DNA of 64,000 nucleotides from Actinoplanes nipponensis. Its GTDB lineage: Bacteria; Actinomycetota; Actinomycetes; Mycobacteriales; Micromonosporaceae. The notes below the pieces were generated by a model, which was given only the letters and a program-made list of their open reading frames with translations, did not search any database and was not told the DNA's origin. Both the position numbers and the translations under genes were made by a program. This document shows positions 48,201-57,926 of this stretch, one piece after another. The first letter of the stretch is position 1; every line of letters starts with the position of its first letter. The stretch covers positions 1-64,000 of the forward strand of contig NZ_BOMQ01000089.1 of assembly GCF_016862275.1 (NCBI RefSeq), read 5' to 3'.

Positions 48201-50639
48201 CGGGTCGCCCTGCTTGAGCCAGATCTCGGGCGTCTTCGTGGGATCCAGGAAGCGGTCCGCGCCGACGTCCTTGACGCCGTTGGAGTCCACCACGATGAAG
48301 CCGACGTTCCTGGCGCCGGGCTTGAGCTTGACCCAGGCGAACCGGCCGTACGCGTCCACCCCGTCGAACGGCTGCCCGGCCGGCCAGGTGGTCGTGCTCT
48401 CGACGTCGCCGAAGGCGTACAGGCCCCAGCCGTCGTAGTCGCCGGCCGGCCGGTTGTAGTGCACGATCGCGTAGTCGGGTCCGGCGGTCACCGGGGGCGT
48501 GCCGACCTTGATCGAGGTGCCGCTCACGGCCAGCCGGCCCCGGCCGTCGCGGACCACCGCCTTGTACCGCACCGGCGTGCCGCCGGCCAGGCCGGTCAGG
48601 TCGTGGAAGATCCGGTACGGCGCCTTGTCGGCGGTGCCGAGCAGCCGCCACGGGCCGGCGCCGACCTGCGCGGCGAAGGTGACCGTGGCCAGCGGGTCGC
48701 CGGTGGTCGTCGCGGTCAGCTCGGTGCGGGTGGGCACCAGGGCGCCGGGCGCGGTGAGCTTCACGGTGGGGGCGGCCGCCGCCTGGGCGATCGGCTTGGC
48801 CGCCCGGTAGACGACCGAGGACAGGGCCGGGACGGTGACGGTCAGCTTGCCGTCCGCGCCGGTGGCCGCCGCGCCGGTGGCTCCGTAGAGGCCGGCGAAG
48901 GAGGCACCCGGCGTCCACGTGTCCAGCGTGACGGTCTGCGCGGTCGTGGCGTTGTTGACCGCGACCACGTACTCGGTGCGGGACTTGCGGTCGATCCGGG
49001 AGGTGGCGAAGACGCCGGGGCCGTCGGCCGCGTACCGGTCGACCTGCAGGCCCGTGGTCAGGGCCGGGTGGGCCCGGCGCAGCTCGGCCAGTTCGCCGAT
49101 CGTGCGGTAGAGCGGGTGCGAGGTCTCGTAGTTGTCGACGGCGTGGGTGCGGTCGGTGCCGAGCAGGTCGTCGTCGAGGTAGTCCGCCGACTTGCTGGCG
49201 AACATGTCCTGCCGCGCGTCCTTGTCGCCGCCGGGGCCGGTGAAGCCCTGCTCGTCGCCGGAGTAGATCACCGGCTGGCCGCGGGTGAGGAACATCAGCT
49301 CGTGGGCCAGCTGGTCGCGGCGCAGGTGGGTGGCCGGGTCGGTGCCGCCGGCGGCGATGAACGAGCCGATCCGGCCCATGTCGTGGTTGCCCAGGAAGGT
49401 GGGCAGCCGGTCGGCGCCGGTGTCGGCGGTGGTGTAGAGGTCGTCCGCGGCGTACAGGCCGGACAGTGCCTTGGCCGAGCCGCCGTCGGCGGCGAACGTC
49501 TTGGCCGCGGCCTGGAAGGAGAAGTCCAGGGTGGCGGGCAGGCCGCCGCGGCGCACGTAGGTGGACTCGATCTCCTGGTCGGCGCTGTAGACCTCGCCGA
49601 ACATGAAGAAGTCCTTCTTGCCGGCCTGGCGCGCGGCCTTGTCGATGCCGGCGGCGAACTGCGGCCAGAAGGCCAGGTCGGTGTGCTTGACGGTGTCGAG
49701 GCGGTAGCCGTCGATGCCGGTCCGGGCGATCCAGTCGCCGTAGATCTTGGTCATCCCGGCGACGACCTCGGGGCGCTCGGTGAACAGGTCGTCGAGGCCG
49801 AAGAAGTCGCCGTACTCGCTGTTCTCGCCGACGAACGTCGAGTCGCCGCGGTTGTGGTACATCGTCGGGTCGTTGAGCCAGGCGGGCTTCTTGACGCCGC
49901 GGTCCTTCGCGTCGATCACCGGCGTGTACGGGAACGACTGGTCGTTCAGCTTCGGGAAGGCCCGGCTGCCGTCGGCGTAGTTGCGGTCCTCGAACTCGCG
50001 GCCCTGGGCGTCCTGATAGGGCGAGGTGGCCTTGTCGATGTAGTCGTATTTGTTCTCGGCGTACTTGATGACGTCGGCGGTGTGGTTGACGATGATGTCC
50101 AGGTAGATCTTCATGCCGCGCTTGTGCGCCAGCCGGACCAGCCGCTCCAGGTCGGCGTTGGTGCCGAAGTGCGGGTCGACCTGGGTGAAGTCGGTGATCC
50201 AGTAGCCGTGGTAGCCGGCCGAGATGTCCGAGCCGCTGCCCTGCACCGGGCGGTTCTTGAAGACCGGGGCGAGCCAGATCGCGGTGGTGCCCAGCCCCTG
50301 GATGTAGTCCAGCCCGTTGATGATCCCCTGCAGGTCGCCGCCGTGGTAGAAGCCCTTGTCGGCCGGGTCGAAGCCGGTGGCCAGCCGGTCGCCGGGCAGC
50401 CGGCCGGTGTCGTTGGACCTGTCGCCGTTGGCGAAGCGGTCCGGCAGCACGAAGTAGAACTGTTCCGAGGGGGCGGGCGCGTCGAAGCCCCAGCCCGCGA
50501 GGGCGGCGGCGGTGGGCTCGGCGATGGGCTCGGCGGTGCCGGCGGCGCGGGCCGGGCCGGCCGCGGCGACGCTGAGCAGCATGGCCAGGACGACGGTCCA
50601 GACGACGATCAGCCGCCGTCTGAGCAGGAGGGTTTCCAC
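45228..50639 (-). CDS. Secreted amylopullulanase with two GH13 catalytic domains
   Basis: 1,803 aa from a GTG. Signal peptide at residues 1-33. First GH13 domain about 55-570: region [13 protein letters not shown], nucleophile Asp315 in GYRLDTVKH, acid Glu349 in FMFGEVYS and Asp420 in FLGNHDMGR. About 720-920 hold two carbohydrate-binding PUD/CBM41-like repeats ([18 protein letters not shown] and [18 protein letters not shown]). Second GH13 domain, pullulanase type, about 1180-1700: [12 protein letters not shown], Asp about 1404 in GFRFDLMGH, Glu about 1441 in YLYGEGWDF and Asp about 1571 in YVDAHDNE. Both active sites look intact, so one enzyme can cut alpha-1,4 and alpha-1,6 bonds in starch or pullulan outside the cell. 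Confidence 0.92.
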   Translation of the reverse strand: METLLLRRRLIVVWTVVLAMLLSVAAAGPARAAGTAEPIAEPTAAALAGWGFDAPAPSEQFYFVLPDRFANGDRSNDTGRLPGDRLATGFDPADKGFYHGGDLQGIINGLDYIQGLGTTAIWLAPVFKNRPVQGSGSDISAGYHGYWITDFTQVDPHFGTNADLERLVRLAHKRGMKIYLDIIVNHTADVIKYAENKYDYIDKATSPYQDAQGREFEDRNYADGSRAFPKLNDQSFPYTPVIDAKDRGVKKPAWLNDPTMYHNRGDSTFVGENSEYGDFFGLDDLFTERPEVVAGMTKIYGDWIARTGIDGYRLDTVKHTDLAFWPQFAAGIDKAARQAGKKDFFMFGEVYSADQEIESTYVRRGGLPATLDFSFQAAAKTFAADGGSAKALSGLYAADDLYTTADTGADRLPTFLGNHDMGRIGSFIAAGGTDPATHLRRDQLAHELMFLTRGQPVIYSGDEQGFTGPGGDKDARQDMFASKSADYLDDDLLGTDRTHAVDNYETSHPLYRTIGELAELRRAHPALTTGLQVDRYAADGPGVFATSRIDRKSRTEYVVAVNNATTAQTVTLDTWTPGASFAGLYGATGAAATGADGKLTVTVPALSSVVYRAAKPIAQAAAAPTVKLTAPGALVPTRTELTATTTGDPLATVTFAAQVGAGPWRLLGTADKAPYRIFHDLTGLAGGTPVRYKAVVRDGRGRLAVSGTSIKVGTPPVTAGPDYAIVHYNRPAGDYDGWGLYAFGDVESTTTWPAGQPFDGVDAYGRFAWVKLKPGARNVGFIVVDSNGVKDVGADRFLDPTKTPEIWLKQGDPAIVTTGPAAQQDPNTAVLHYRRADGDYAGWGLHVWDGAANPTEWSAPLQPAATDKFGVTFRVPLAAGATGLNYIIHKGDAKDLPDDQRLDFATTGREAWLLSGVPDRLLPVVRRAGGGVADLTRSAAVWIDRATIAWKTGLGSSLEPVGAGTDGRVYDLVYAPEGGLSIVDGELAGAHGSIRLDARRNGLTEAQRQANPHLWQYPAFRLRDLSKLKDVLRGQVAVTERDAEGKLLAATGVQTAGALDDVYAPAARAQLGATFRGGRPTLAVWAPTARTVSLELSDTPAAAARTVAMARDARTGVWSVRGDRSWKGKFYRYRVTAWQPAANKVVTASVTDPYSVALSADSTHTRIADLSDNKPAGWDRLRKPAYTPGKLQVSELSVRDFSIADSTVPAAERGTYEAFTDPRTAGMKQLKALAAAGTTHLHLLPVFDFATIPEKRADQQQPACDLPALPRDSAEQQKCVAAVAAEDGYNWGYDPLHYTTPEGGYAVDPDARTREFREMVAGLNTSGLRVVMDVVYNHTSAAGTDPHSVLDQIVPGYYQRLLEDGTVANSTCCANTAPEHTMMGKLVVDSLVTWAKAYKVDGFRFDLMGHHPKANILAVRAALDRLTVARDGVDGKSIYLYGEGWDFGEVAGDARFVQATQRNMAGTGIGTFNDRLRDAVRGGGPFDDNPRIQGFGSGLFTDPNGDPANGTAAEQKARLLHQQDLIKVGLTGNLAKYRFTGSAGTAVTGDQIDYNGAPAGYTAAPGEAITYVDAHDNEILYDALAYKLPAGTSAVDRAKMQSVALATTALGQGVGFVTAGSERLRSKSLDRNSFNSGDWFNQITWDCAKGNGFGRGLPPAVDNESKWPYAKPLLAEEKLVPGCDAVNLADARYRELLAIRRSSPVFGLRTAAEVQKRLSFPLSGAAETPGVITMRLDGRGLDRRWRSVTVVFNATPAAATQTVAALKGANVTPHPLQRDAGSFDRATGTFTVPARTTAVFVQG

Positions 50640-50695
50640 ATTGAGGCCTTCCGATGGCGGGGCGACGACGCACGCTAACCCCCGGCGGCCGGGTC

Positions 50696-50711
50696 CTGCA
50701 AGACCTTGCAG
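50696..50711. promoter_or_regulatory. MalR-type (LacI family) operator between glucan genes
   Basis: CTGCAAG, two bases, CTTGCAG: a perfect inverted repeat in the divergent promoter of the amylopullulanase and the GH13 glucosidase. CTTGCAG elements are known at maltose- and glucose-controlled amylase and malE promoters of Streptomyces. The regulator itself is not in this window. Confidence 0.75.
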
Positions 50712-50751
50712 AAACTGTCAAGCAATTTCACCGCCGCGAAGGGGAAACATT

Positions 50752-52299
50752 GTGGACATGAGCGACGCCGTCTATCAGATCTACCCGCGCTCCTTCGCCG
50801 ACGCGGACGGCGACGGCGTCGGCGACCTGGCCGGCCTCACCGCCCGCCTGGACCACGTCGCCGGCCTCGGCGCCGCGGCGATCTGGCTGACGCCGTTCCA
50901 GCGGTCCCCGCAGGCCGACCACGGCTACGACGTCAGCGACTACACCGACGTCGACCCCCTCTTCGGCGACCTGGCCGCCTTCGACGTCCTGCTGGCCCGG
51001 GCCCACGAGCTCGGGCTGCGGGTGCTCATCGATGTCGTGCCCAACCACTGCTCGGCCGCGCACCCGCTGTTCCGGGCCGCGCTGGCCGCGGCGCCGGGCA
51101 GCCCGGCCCGCGCCCGGTTCCACTTCGCCGACGGCCGCGGCCCCGGCGGGGCCCGGCCGCCCAACAACTGGCCGAGCGTGTTCGGCGGGCCGGCCTGGAC
51201 CCGGATCACCGAGCCCGACGGCCGGCCCGGCCAGTGGTACCTGCACCTGTACGCCAGCGAGCAGCCGGACTGGAACTGGCGCGACCCGCGGACCGCGCCG
51301 TTCTTCGACGAGGTGCTGCGCTTCTGGTTCGACCGGGGCGTGGACGGGCTGCGCATCGACGTGGCCCACGGCCTGTTCAAGGCGCCCGGGCTGCCGGACC
51401 TGCCCGCCGGGACGGTCCCCGAGCCGATGCGGCTGCGCGGCAACCCGCTGGCCTGCGACCAGGAGGAGGTGCACCACGTCTACCGGCAGTGGCGGGGGCT
51501 GGCCGACTCGTACGACCCGCCGCGCGTCCTGATCGGCGAGGTCAACCTGGCGCCGGACCGCGCCGCCCGCTACGTGCGCCCGGACGAGCTGCACCAGGCG
51601 TTCGCCTTCGCGTTCGTGACCGCGCCGTGGGACCCGCACGTGTGGGCCGCCACGGGAGCCGACCTGCTGTCGCACGCGAACGGGACCGCGCCGGTGACCT
51701 GGGTGGTGGAGAACCACGACGTGCGCCGCGCCGTCACCCGCTACGGCGGCCCGGCCCGGGCCCGCGCCGCGATCCTCGCCGTGCTCGCCCTGCCCGGCGC
51801 GGCGTACCTCTACCAGGGCCAGGAGCTCGGGCTGCCCGAGGTGGACGTGCCCCCGGCGGCCCGCCAGGACCCGGCCTGGGCCCGCGGCGGCGCGTCCCGC
51901 GACGGCTGCCGGGTGCCCCTGCCCTGGCGCCGCGACCCGGCCGGTGCGTACGGCTTCTCCCCGCCCGGCGCGATGCCGCCGTGGCTGCCGGTCCCGCCCG
52001 GCTGGGGCGAGCTGTCGGTCGAGGCGCAGGCGGCCGACCCGGCGTCCACCCTGCACCTGACCCGGCGCGCGCTGCAGCTGCGGCGCGCGCTGCCGGCCGC
52101 CGACACCGTGCGCTGGTCGGTCACCGGCGACGGGCTGCTGCTGGCCGAGCGGGGCTGCGGCGTCACCCTGGCCGTGGCGATGGGGGACACCGACGCCCGG
52201 CTCCCGGACGGCGAGGTGCTGCTGGCCAGCGGGCCGCCGCCGCGGGACGGCATGCTGCCCCGCGACACCGCGGCCTGGCTGCGGACGGCGGCGGACTAG
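50752..52299 (+). CDS. Intracellular GH13 alpha-glucosidase (oligosaccharide hydrolase)
   Basis: 515 aa from the GTG at 50752, which has GAAGGGG at the right distance (the ATG at 50758 is an alternative). No signal peptide. Motifs: AVYQIYPRSFADADGDGVGD, region I VLIDVVPNH, nucleophile Asp in GLRIDVAHG, acid Glu in VLIGEVNLAP and Asp in VVENHDVRR. These match bacterial alpha-glucosidase/oligo-1,6-glucosidase proteins that split imported malto-oligosaccharides. It is divergent from the amylopullulanase under a shared operator, so starch is cut outside and its oligosaccharides inside. No maltose importer is present here. Confidence 0.9.
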   Translation: MDMSDAVYQIYPRSFADADGDGVGDLAGLTARLDHVAGLGAAAIWLTPFQRSPQADHGYDVSDYTDVDPLFGDLAAFDVLLARAHELGLRVLIDVVPNHCSAAHPLFRAALAAAPGSPARARFHFADGRGPGGARPPNNWPSVFGGPAWTRITEPDGRPGQWYLHLYASEQPDWNWRDPRTAPFFDEVLRFWFDRGVDGLRIDVAHGLFKAPGLPDLPAGTVPEPMRLRGNPLACDQEEVHHVYRQWRGLADSYDPPRVLIGEVNLAPDRAARYVRPDELHQAFAFAFVTAPWDPHVWAATGADLLSHANGTAPVTWVVENHDVRRAVTRYGGPARARAAILAVLALPGAAYLYQGQELGLPEVDVPPAARQDPAWARGGASRDGCRVPLPWRRDPAGAYGFSPPGAMPPWLPVPPGWGELSVEAQAADPASTLHLTRRALQLRRALPAADTVRWSVTGDGLLLAERGCGVTLAVAMGDTDARLPDGEVLLASGPPPRDGMLPRDTAAWLRTAAD

Positions 52300-53132
52300 C
52301 CCGCGGCCGCCTCCTGCTCCCGCTCGACCTGCTGGTTCCACTCGCGCTTGCTCGACTGCCAGCCGTCCTCGTTCAGGCCGCGCCGCCAGTAGCCCGAGAT
52401 GGACAGCCGGCTCATCGGCAGGCCGTGCTCGACCCGCAGCAGCGCCCGCAGCTCCTTGACGAAGGCGGCCTCGCCGTGCACGAACGCGTGCACCTCCCCC
52501 GGCGGGAAGGCGAGCCCGCGCACGGCCGCCACCAGCGCCTCGCCCACCGGCCGGCCGGCGCGGTGCAGCCAGGTGATCTCGGCGTCGCCGGGGCTCTCCA
52601 GCTTCTGCTCCTCGGCGGCGTCCTCCACCTCGATGAACGCCCTCACGGTCGCGCCGGCGGGCATGCGCTCGAGGGCCGCCGCGATCGCCGGCAGGGCGCT
52701 CTCGTCGCCGGCCAGCAGGTGCCAGCCGGCGTCCGGGTCCGGCGCGTAGCCGCCGCCGGGGCCCTGGAAGCGGACGGGGTCGCCGACGCGCGCCGCGGCG
52801 GCCCACGGCCCGGCGACGCCCTCGTCGCCGTGCACCACGAAATCGATCCACAGCTCCGGCACCTCGGGCCGCCAGCGGCGCACCGTGTACGTGCGGACCA
52901 GCGGCTGCTGCTCGCGGGGCAGGGTCTGGCGGATCACGGCGAGGTCGAACGGCTCCGGATACGCCACGCCCGGCCGCGGGAACAGGATCTTGACGTAGTG
53001 GTCGGTGTACGCCCCGGCGTCCAGCCCGGCCAGGCCGGCGCCGCCCACCACGATGCGGACCATGTGCGGGCTGAGCTGCTCGACCCGGGTGACCTGCCCG
53101 ACCCTCGCCGCCCTGACCGGCCTGTCGGCCAT
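52296..53132 (-). CDS. Siderophore-interacting protein (FAD-dependent ferric-siderophore reductase)
   Basis: 278 aa. Typical SIP family features: RVEQLSPHMVRIVVGG, the FAD-binding RTYTVRRW, DFVVHGDEGVAGPWA and a C-terminal YWRRGLNEDGW. The enzyme reduces ferric siderophores to release iron in the cytoplasm. It starts 12 bases after a small membrane protein on the same strand. A probable iron box lies 31-47 bases upstream. Its TAG overlaps the TAG of the convergent glucosidase gene by three bases. Confidence 0.92.
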   Translation of the reverse strand: MADRPVRAARVGQVTRVEQLSPHMVRIVVGGAGLAGLDAGAYTDHYVKILFPRPGVAYPEPFDLAVIRQTLPREQQPLVRTYTVRRWRPEVPELWIDFVVHGDEGVAGPWAAAARVGDPVRFQGPGGGYAPDPDAGWHLLAGDESALPAIAAALERMPAGATVRAFIEVEDAAEEQKLESPGDAEITWLHRAGRPVGEALVAAVRGLAFPPGEVHAFVHGEAAFVKELRALLRVEHGLPMSRLSISGYWRRGLNEDGWQSSKREWNQQVEREQEAAAG

Positions 53133-53144
53133 GACATCACTTCC

Positions 53145-53714
53145 CTACCGGCTCGTCGTGCCGGTAAGGCTATCCTCACGACGGCCGGGCCGGGCCACGG
53201 CCAGCGGGAGCAGGGCCACGAGCACCAGCGCCGAGCCGACCGGCAGCAGGTCGAGGTCGGCGCCGATCGCCACGAAGCCCACCAGCACCGCGACCGGGCT
53301 CCAGAACGGCAGCCGGCCCGCCCGGACCAGCCGGACGAGCAGCACCAGCAGGCCCACCTGGAACAGCGCCGGCCCGATCAGGTCGAGCGCCTCCGGCAGC
53401 GGCGCCGCGTTGTGGAAGTCCGCGAAAAGGTCGCCGGTGATGACCCAGAGGAAGCAGGCCCCGCCGAACAGCACGGCGGCCGTGGCCGCCTCGACGAGCA
53501 CCCGGGACGCCGTGGCGGCGGGGCGGTCCAGGCGGCGCAGGGCCACGGCGAACACGGCGAACAGCACGATGGCGGTGAAGAAGGCGACGTGCCCCACGTC
53601 CCAGGCGGGGCCGTTGTGCCGGTCCCCGTCCAGGCCGTCGACGACACGCAGCAGGCCGTAGACGAGCATGAGGGCCGGGGCGGTGCAGGCGCAGAATCTG
53701 ACGAGTCTCGGCAT
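53145..53714 (-). CDS. Multi-pass membrane protein, unknown function
   Basis: 189 aa from the ATG at 53714. Six or so hydrophobic segments (ALMLVYGLLRVVDGLDG, VAFFTAIVLFAVFAVALRRL, VGLLVLLVRLVRAG). A DGDRHNGPAWDVGHVAF loop near the N-terminus is the only polar stretch. No family recognised. It is upstream of the siderophore-interacting gene and its 3' end contains the iron box of that gene. Confidence 0.65.
   Translation of the reverse strand: MPRLVRFCACTAPALMLVYGLLRVVDGLDGDRHNGPAWDVGHVAFFTAIVLFAVFAVALRRLDRPAATASRVLVEAATAAVLFGGACFLWVITGDLFADFHNAAPLPEALDLIGPALFQVGLLVLLVRLVRAGRLPFWSPVAVLVGFVAIGADLDLLPVGSALVLVALLPLAVARPGRREDSLTGTTSR
53163..53179 (-). promoter_or_regulatory. Probable IdeR/DmdR iron box
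   Basis: On the minus strand, GTGAGGATAGCCTTACC closely resembles the actinobacterial iron box (TTAGGTTAGGCTAACC type). It lies in the 3' end of the membrane protein gene, 31-47 bases before the siderophore-interacting protein start, which fits iron-repressed transcription of that gene. Confidence 0.7.
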
Positions 53715-53811
53715 GAGCTCAGCCTGCCGCCGGGCGAGCGCGCCCCACATCGGGGAATGACCCCGACGGCACCCCGAGAGTCGTGGCAGGGTGTCCGCAG
53801 AGGAGGGTGCG

Positions 53812-54000
53812 ATGAGTGAGGAGCTGGCGCGGTTGCGCCGCTGGGAGGAGTCCGGCGCCACCTGGCGGGTGCTGGTCCGTACCCCGGAGTCCGTGGAGAT
53901 CGCGCTGCTGACCTGCGACGCGGGCGAGGAGGTCGACCGGCTGCGCAGCGCCGACCCGGCCGTGCTGGCGCACGTCGACGCCCGGGACGAGGCGGAGTAG
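53812..54000 (+). CDS. Small conserved hypothetical protein
   Basis: 62 aa, starting ATG at 53812 with AGGAGG upstream. Sequence MSEELARLRRWEESGATWRV, then CDAGEEVDRLRSADPAVLA: acidic, soluble, one compact alpha/beta fold expected. I recall similar very short proteins in Micromonosporaceae, but no function is known. It is divergent from the membrane protein gene at 53145. Confidence 0.65.
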   Translation: MSEELARLRRWEESGATWRVLVRTPESVEIALLTCDAGEEVDRLRSADPAVLAHVDARDEAE

Positions 54001-54037
54001 CCGCCCCGGGCTGGACCGGGTTTGCGAGGATCGGGCG

Positions 54038-55096
54038 ATGTCGCGTCCGCCGTCCGTGGTGCAGGAGCGCCCGGCCGAGGTGGCGCGCCGGGGCGGTGGG
54101 CCGCGGTGGTTGCGGCTGGTGGCCGTCGGGGCCGCGGTCGTCACGCTGGCCGTCGTCGGTCTGCGCGGGCGGCTGCCCGACCCGGGCGAGTTCCTCGCCG
54201 CCCTGGCCGGGGCCGGGTACGGCTGGGTCGCGCTGGCCGCCGCGTTGCAGGTCGTGTCGCTGCTGGCGTTCGCCCGGCAGCAGCAGCACCTGCTCGGCAA
54301 CCTGGGTGTCCGGCTGCGGGTCCGGCGCCTGCTGGCCATCACGCTGGCCCGGTCGGCGATGTCGATCAGCCTGCCGGCCGGGGCCGCCGTCTCCACCGGG
54401 TACGCGATCAGGGAGTACCGCCGGGCCGGGGTGCCGCGGCGGGTCGGCGCCGCGTCGGCGGTGGTGTCCGGGCTGGCCTCCCTCGGCGGGCTGACCCTGC
54501 TGTACGTGGTCGGCGGCGCGGGGGTGGTGGCCCGCGATCCGGGCAGCTACCTGAGCTGGCGCCCGCCGGCGGTGGTCGCCGCGCTGGCCGCGCTGACCAC
54601 GGCCGGCGTCGTGCTGGGCCGGCGCTTCGCGGCGCGTCCGGGGCGGGCGCCCGCCGGCGGGGAACCGGCGTGGGCGGGCGGGGCCGGGCGGCGGGCCGGC
54701 CGGCTGCTGACCTCGGCCCGGGGCGCCTGGCGGGCCGGGGCCGGCCTGCGGGCGCGGGACTGGGCGGTGGCCCTGGCCTACGCGGCGGTGAACTGGCTGA
54801 CCGACCTGCTCTGCCTGGCCGCGGCCACCCGGGCGCTGGGCCTGCCGGTGGGAGTGACCACTTTGGCCGGGATCTACCTCGGTGTGCAGATCGTCCGGCA
54901 GGTGCCGCTGACCCCGGGCGGCGTCGGGGTCATCGAGACCGCGCTGGTCGCCGGGCTGACCGCGAGCGGGGCGACCGCGGTCCCGGCGGCGGCCGCCGTG
55001 CTGATCTACCGGCTGCTCTCCTGCTGGCTGATCATCCCGGCCGGCGGCGCCGCGGGCCTGGCGCTGCGCCGGGCGCACACCGTCACGCCCCGCTGA
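54038..55096 (+). CDS. Flippase-like membrane protein (YbhN/UPF0104 family)
   Basis: 352 aa, about eight membrane segments with long Ala, Val and Leu runs. Signature-like stretches are RRLLAITLARSAMSISLPAG, AAVSTGYAIREYRRAGVP and VRQVPLTPGGVGVIETALVA. These match the lysylphosphatidylglycerol synthase transmembrane/flippase-like family (AglD2/YbhN). No synthetase domain is fused, so it is probably a lipid-linked transport or flip protein. The substrate is unknown. Confidence 0.8.
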   Translation: MSRPPSVVQERPAEVARRGGGPRWLRLVAVGAAVVTLAVVGLRGRLPDPGEFLAALAGAGYGWVALAAALQVVSLLAFARQQQHLLGNLGVRLRVRRLLAITLARSAMSISLPAGAAVSTGYAIREYRRAGVPRRVGAASAVVSGLASLGGLTLLYVVGGAGVVARDPGSYLSWRPPAVVAALAALTTAGVVLGRRFAARPGRAPAGGEPAWAGGAGRRAGRLLTSARGAWRAGAGLRARDWAVALAYAAVNWLTDLLCLAAATRALGLPVGVTTLAGIYLGVQIVRQVPLTPGGVGVIETALVAGLTASGATAVPAAAAVLIYRLLSCWLIIPAGGAAGLALRRAHTVTPR

Positions 55097-55160
55097 GATC
55101 GGCCATCGCCACGGAAACAGTGATCTCAGGTCTTGTCTGCTGCGGATTCGGTGAAAAGAT

Positions 55161-55173
55161 GTCTCCGCGAGAC
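55161..55173. promoter_or_regulatory. Inverted repeat upstream of the aldehyde dehydrogenase
   Basis: GTCTC, CGC, GAGAC: a perfect 5-bp inverted repeat 24-36 bases before the ATG at 55197. It may be an operator for the Lrp regulator encoded at 59373, but the motif is short. Confidence 0.3.
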
Positions 55174-55196
55174 GTGATATCTCAGTGGGAGGCCGG

Positions 55197-56636
55197 ATGA
55201 GCACCACCAAGCGCGTGCTGACCAATTTCATCGGCGGGGCGGCGGCCGAGCCGGCCGACGGCCGGTACGAGGACCTGATCGACCCGTCCACGGGCGAGGT
55301 CTTCGCGGCCGCGCCGGTGTCGGGGCCGGCGGACGTCGACCGGGCGATGCAGGCGGCCGCCACGGCGTTCGAGACGTGGCGGGACACCACCCCGGGCGAG
55401 CGGCAGCGGGCCCTGCTGCGGTTCGCCGACGCGGTGGAGGCGCGGGCCGACGAGCTGGTGGCGGCCGAGTCGCAGAACACCGGCAAGCCGCTCGGCCTGA
55501 CCGCGAGCGAGGAGCTGCCCCCGGCCGTCGACCAGATCCGGTTCTTCGCCGGCGCCGCGCGGCTGCTCGAGGGCCGGTCGGCCGGGGAGTACCTGAGCGG
55601 CTACACCAGTTACGTGCGGCGCGAGCCGGTCGGCGTGTGCGCGCAGGTGACGCCCTGGAACTACCCGCTGATGATGGCGGTGTGGAAGCTGGCCCCGGCG
55701 CTCGCGGCCGGCAACACCGTGGTGCTCAAGCCGTCCGACACCACGCCGGTCACCACGGTCATGCTGGCCGAGATCGCCGCGGAGTTCCTGCCCCCGGGCG
55801 TGCTGAACGTCGTCACCGGCGACCGCGACACCGGCCGGGCCCTGGTCGCGCACCGGACCCCGCGGATGGTGTCGATCACCGGTTCGGTCCGCGCCGGCAT
55901 GGAGGTGGCCTCGACCGCGGCCGCCGACCTCAAGCGGACGCACCTGGAGCTGGGCGGCAAGGCCCCGGTGGTGATCTTCGACGACGCCGACGTCGAGGCG
56001 GCCGCCGCCGCGATCGCCGAGGCCGGCTACTTCAACGCCGGGCAGGACTGCACCGCGGCGACCCGGGTGCTGGCCGCCCCCGGCGTCTACACCGACTTCG
56101 TGGCCGCGCTGGCCGAGCAGGCCCGGGGCACCCGCACCGGCGCGCCGGACGACGAGGACGTGCTCTACGGCCCGCTGAACAACGCGCGCCAGCTGGAGCG
56201 GGTCGGCGGCTTCATCGACCGGCTGCCCGGGCACGCCAGCCTGGAGGCGGGTGGCGCCCGGGTCGGCGACCGCGGCTACTTCTACTCCCCCACGGTCGTC
56301 TCCGGACTGCGGCAGAGCGACGAGATCATCCAGGACGAGGTGTTCGGGCCGGTCATCACCGTGCAGCGGTTCACCGACGAGGACGAGGCGGTGGCCTGGG
56401 CCAACGGCGTCGAGTACGGCCTGGCGTCGTCGGTGTGGACCCGTGACCACGGCCGGGCGATGCGGATGACCCGGCGGCTGGACTTCGGCTGCGTCTGGGT
56501 CAACTGCCACATCCCGCTGGTCGCGGAGATGCCGCACGGCGGCTTCAAGCACTCCGGTCACGGCAAGGACCTCTCCGTGTACGGCCTGGAGGACTACACC
56601 CGGATCAAGCACGTCATGCACAGTCTCGAGGGCTGA
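55197..56636 (+). CDS. 4-aminobutyraldehyde dehydrogenase (polyamine pathway)
   Basis: 479 aa from the ATG at 55197 with GGGAGG upstream. NAD(P)-dependent aldehyde dehydrogenase: [47 protein letters not shown] and catalytic Cys in [12 protein letters not shown]. Together with the Gly-Lys-Asp-Leu-Ser-Val-Tyr C-terminal motif this points to the PatD/Prr type, which makes 4-aminobutyrate from 4-aminobutyraldehyde. GabT follows 3 bases later. Betaine aldehyde or other amino aldehydes remain possible. Confidence 0.85.
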   Translation: MSTTKRVLTNFIGGAAAEPADGRYEDLIDPSTGEVFAAAPVSGPADVDRAMQAAATAFETWRDTTPGERQRALLRFADAVEARADELVAAESQNTGKPLGLTASEELPPAVDQIRFFAGAARLLEGRSAGEYLSGYTSYVRREPVGVCAQVTPWNYPLMMAVWKLAPALAAGNTVVLKPSDTTPVTTVMLAEIAAEFLPPGVLNVVTGDRDTGRALVAHRTPRMVSITGSVRAGMEVASTAAADLKRTHLELGGKAPVVIFDDADVEAAAAAIAEAGYFNAGQDCTAATRVLAAPGVYTDFVAALAEQARGTRTGAPDDEDVLYGPLNNARQLERVGGFIDRLPGHASLEAGGARVGDRGYFYSPTVVSGLRQSDEIIQDEVFGPVITVQRFTDEDEAVAWANGVEYGLASSVWTRDHGRAMRMTRRLDFGCVWVNCHIPLVAEMPHGGFKHSGHGKDLSVYGLEDYTRIKHVMHSLEG

Positions 56637-56639
56637 GCG

Positions 56640-57926
56640 ATGCCGAGTTCCGAGGAGCTGCACAAGCGCCGCCACGCCGCGGTCGCCCGGGGCGTCACCT
56701 CGATGGTGGCGTCCTACGTGGACCACGCCGCGGGCGGCAGCCTGCACGACGTCGACGGCCGGGAGTGGATCGACTTCGGCTCCGGCATCGCGGTGACCAG
56801 CGTCGGCAACGCGGCGCCGCGGGTGGTGGCGGCCGTGCGCGAGCAGGTCGAGCGGTTCACCCACACCTGCTTCATGGTCACGCCGTACGAGTCGTACGTG
56901 GCGGTGTGCGAGCAGCTGGCCGCGCTGACGCCGGGGACGTTCGACAAGCGGGCGGCGCTGTTCAACTCCGGCGCCGAGGCGGTGGAGAACGCGGTCAAGG
57001 TCGCCCGGCACGCGACCGGGCGGCAGGCGGTGGTGGTGTTCGACCACGCGTACCACGGGCGGACCAACCTGACGATGGCGCTGACCGCGAAGTCGATGCC
57101 GTACAAGCACCGGTTCGGGCCGTTCGCGCCGGAGGTCTACCGGGCGCCGATGTCGTATCCGCTGCGCGACGGCGGGCTCTCCGGCGCGGAGGCGGCGGCC
57201 CGGGCGATCGACGTCATCGAGAAGCAGGTCGGCGCGGCGAACGTGGCGGCGGTGCTGATCGAGCCGATCCAGGGCGAGGGCGGCTTCGTGGTGCCGGCTC
57301 CCGGCTTCCTGCCCGCCCTGTCCGCGTGGGCGCGGGAGGCCGGCGCGGTGTTCATCGCCGACGAGGTGCAGACCGGCTTCTGCCGTACCGGATCCTGGTT
57401 CGCCTGCGCCGACGAGGGCGTGGAACCGGACCTGGTCACCACGGCCAAGGGGATGGCCGGCGGCCTGCCGCTGGCCGGCGTGGTCGGCCGGGCCGAGCTG
57501 ATGGACGCGGTGCACCCGGGCGGGCTGGGCGGCACGTACGGCGGCAACCCGATCGCCTGCGCGGCGGCGCTGGCGGCCATCGAGACCATGCACGAGCTGG
57601 ACCTCAACGCGGCGGCGAAGCGCCTCGAGGCGCAGTTCATGCTGCGGCTGACCGCGCTGGCCCAGGGCGACCCGGGCATCGCCGAGGTGCGCGGCCGGGG
57701 CGCGATGCTGGCGCTGGAGCTGGTCAAGCCGGGCTCGCTGGAGCCCGATCCGCTGCGCACGGCGGCGGTGGCCCGGGCCTGCCACGCCGCCGGGCTGCTG
57801 GTGCTGACCTGCGGCACCTACGCCAACGTGCTGCGCTTCCTGCCGCCGCTGGTCATCGCCGAGGAGCAGGTGGCGCGCGGCCTGGACATCCTGGCGGAGT
57901 CACTGCTCGCGCATCTGCCAGGGTGA
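56640..57926 (+). CDS. gabT: 4-aminobutyrate aminotransferase
   Basis: 428 aa. Class III aminotransferase: FNSGAEAVENAVKVAR, HAYHGRTNLTMALTAK, the Asp in VFIADEVQTGFCRTG and the PLP lysine in TTAKGMAGGLP. Sequence and position after an aminobutyraldehyde dehydrogenase favour 4-aminobutyrate to succinate semialdehyde. No succinate-semialdehyde dehydrogenase gene is in the window. Its 3' end overlaps the convergent gene at 57900 by 27 bases. Confidence 0.9.
   Translation: MPSSEELHKRRHAAVARGVTSMVASYVDHAAGGSLHDVDGREWIDFGSGIAVTSVGNAAPRVVAAVREQVERFTHTCFMVTPYESYVAVCEQLAALTPGTFDKRAALFNSGAEAVENAVKVARHATGRQAVVVFDHAYHGRTNLTMALTAKSMPYKHRFGPFAPEVYRAPMSYPLRDGGLSGAEAAARAIDVIEKQVGAANVAAVLIEPIQGEGGFVVPAPGFLPALSAWAREAGAVFIADEVQTGFCRTGSWFACADEGVEPDLVTTAKGMAGGLPLAGVVGRAELMDAVHPGGLGGTYGGNPIACAAALAAIETMHELDLNAAAKRLEAQFMLRLTALAQGDPGIAEVRGRGAMLALELVKPGSLEPDPLRTAAVARACHAAGLLVLTCGTYANVLRFLPPLVIAEEQVARGLDILAESLLAHLPG

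Noticed and set aside
45318-50678. 1,786-codon open frame on the + strand
   Set aside because: It is antisense to the amylopullulanase. Its translation is Gly/Arg/Val/Asp/His-rich low-complexity sequence caused by GC-rich third positions, with no domain, whereas the minus strand encodes clear GH13 motifs.
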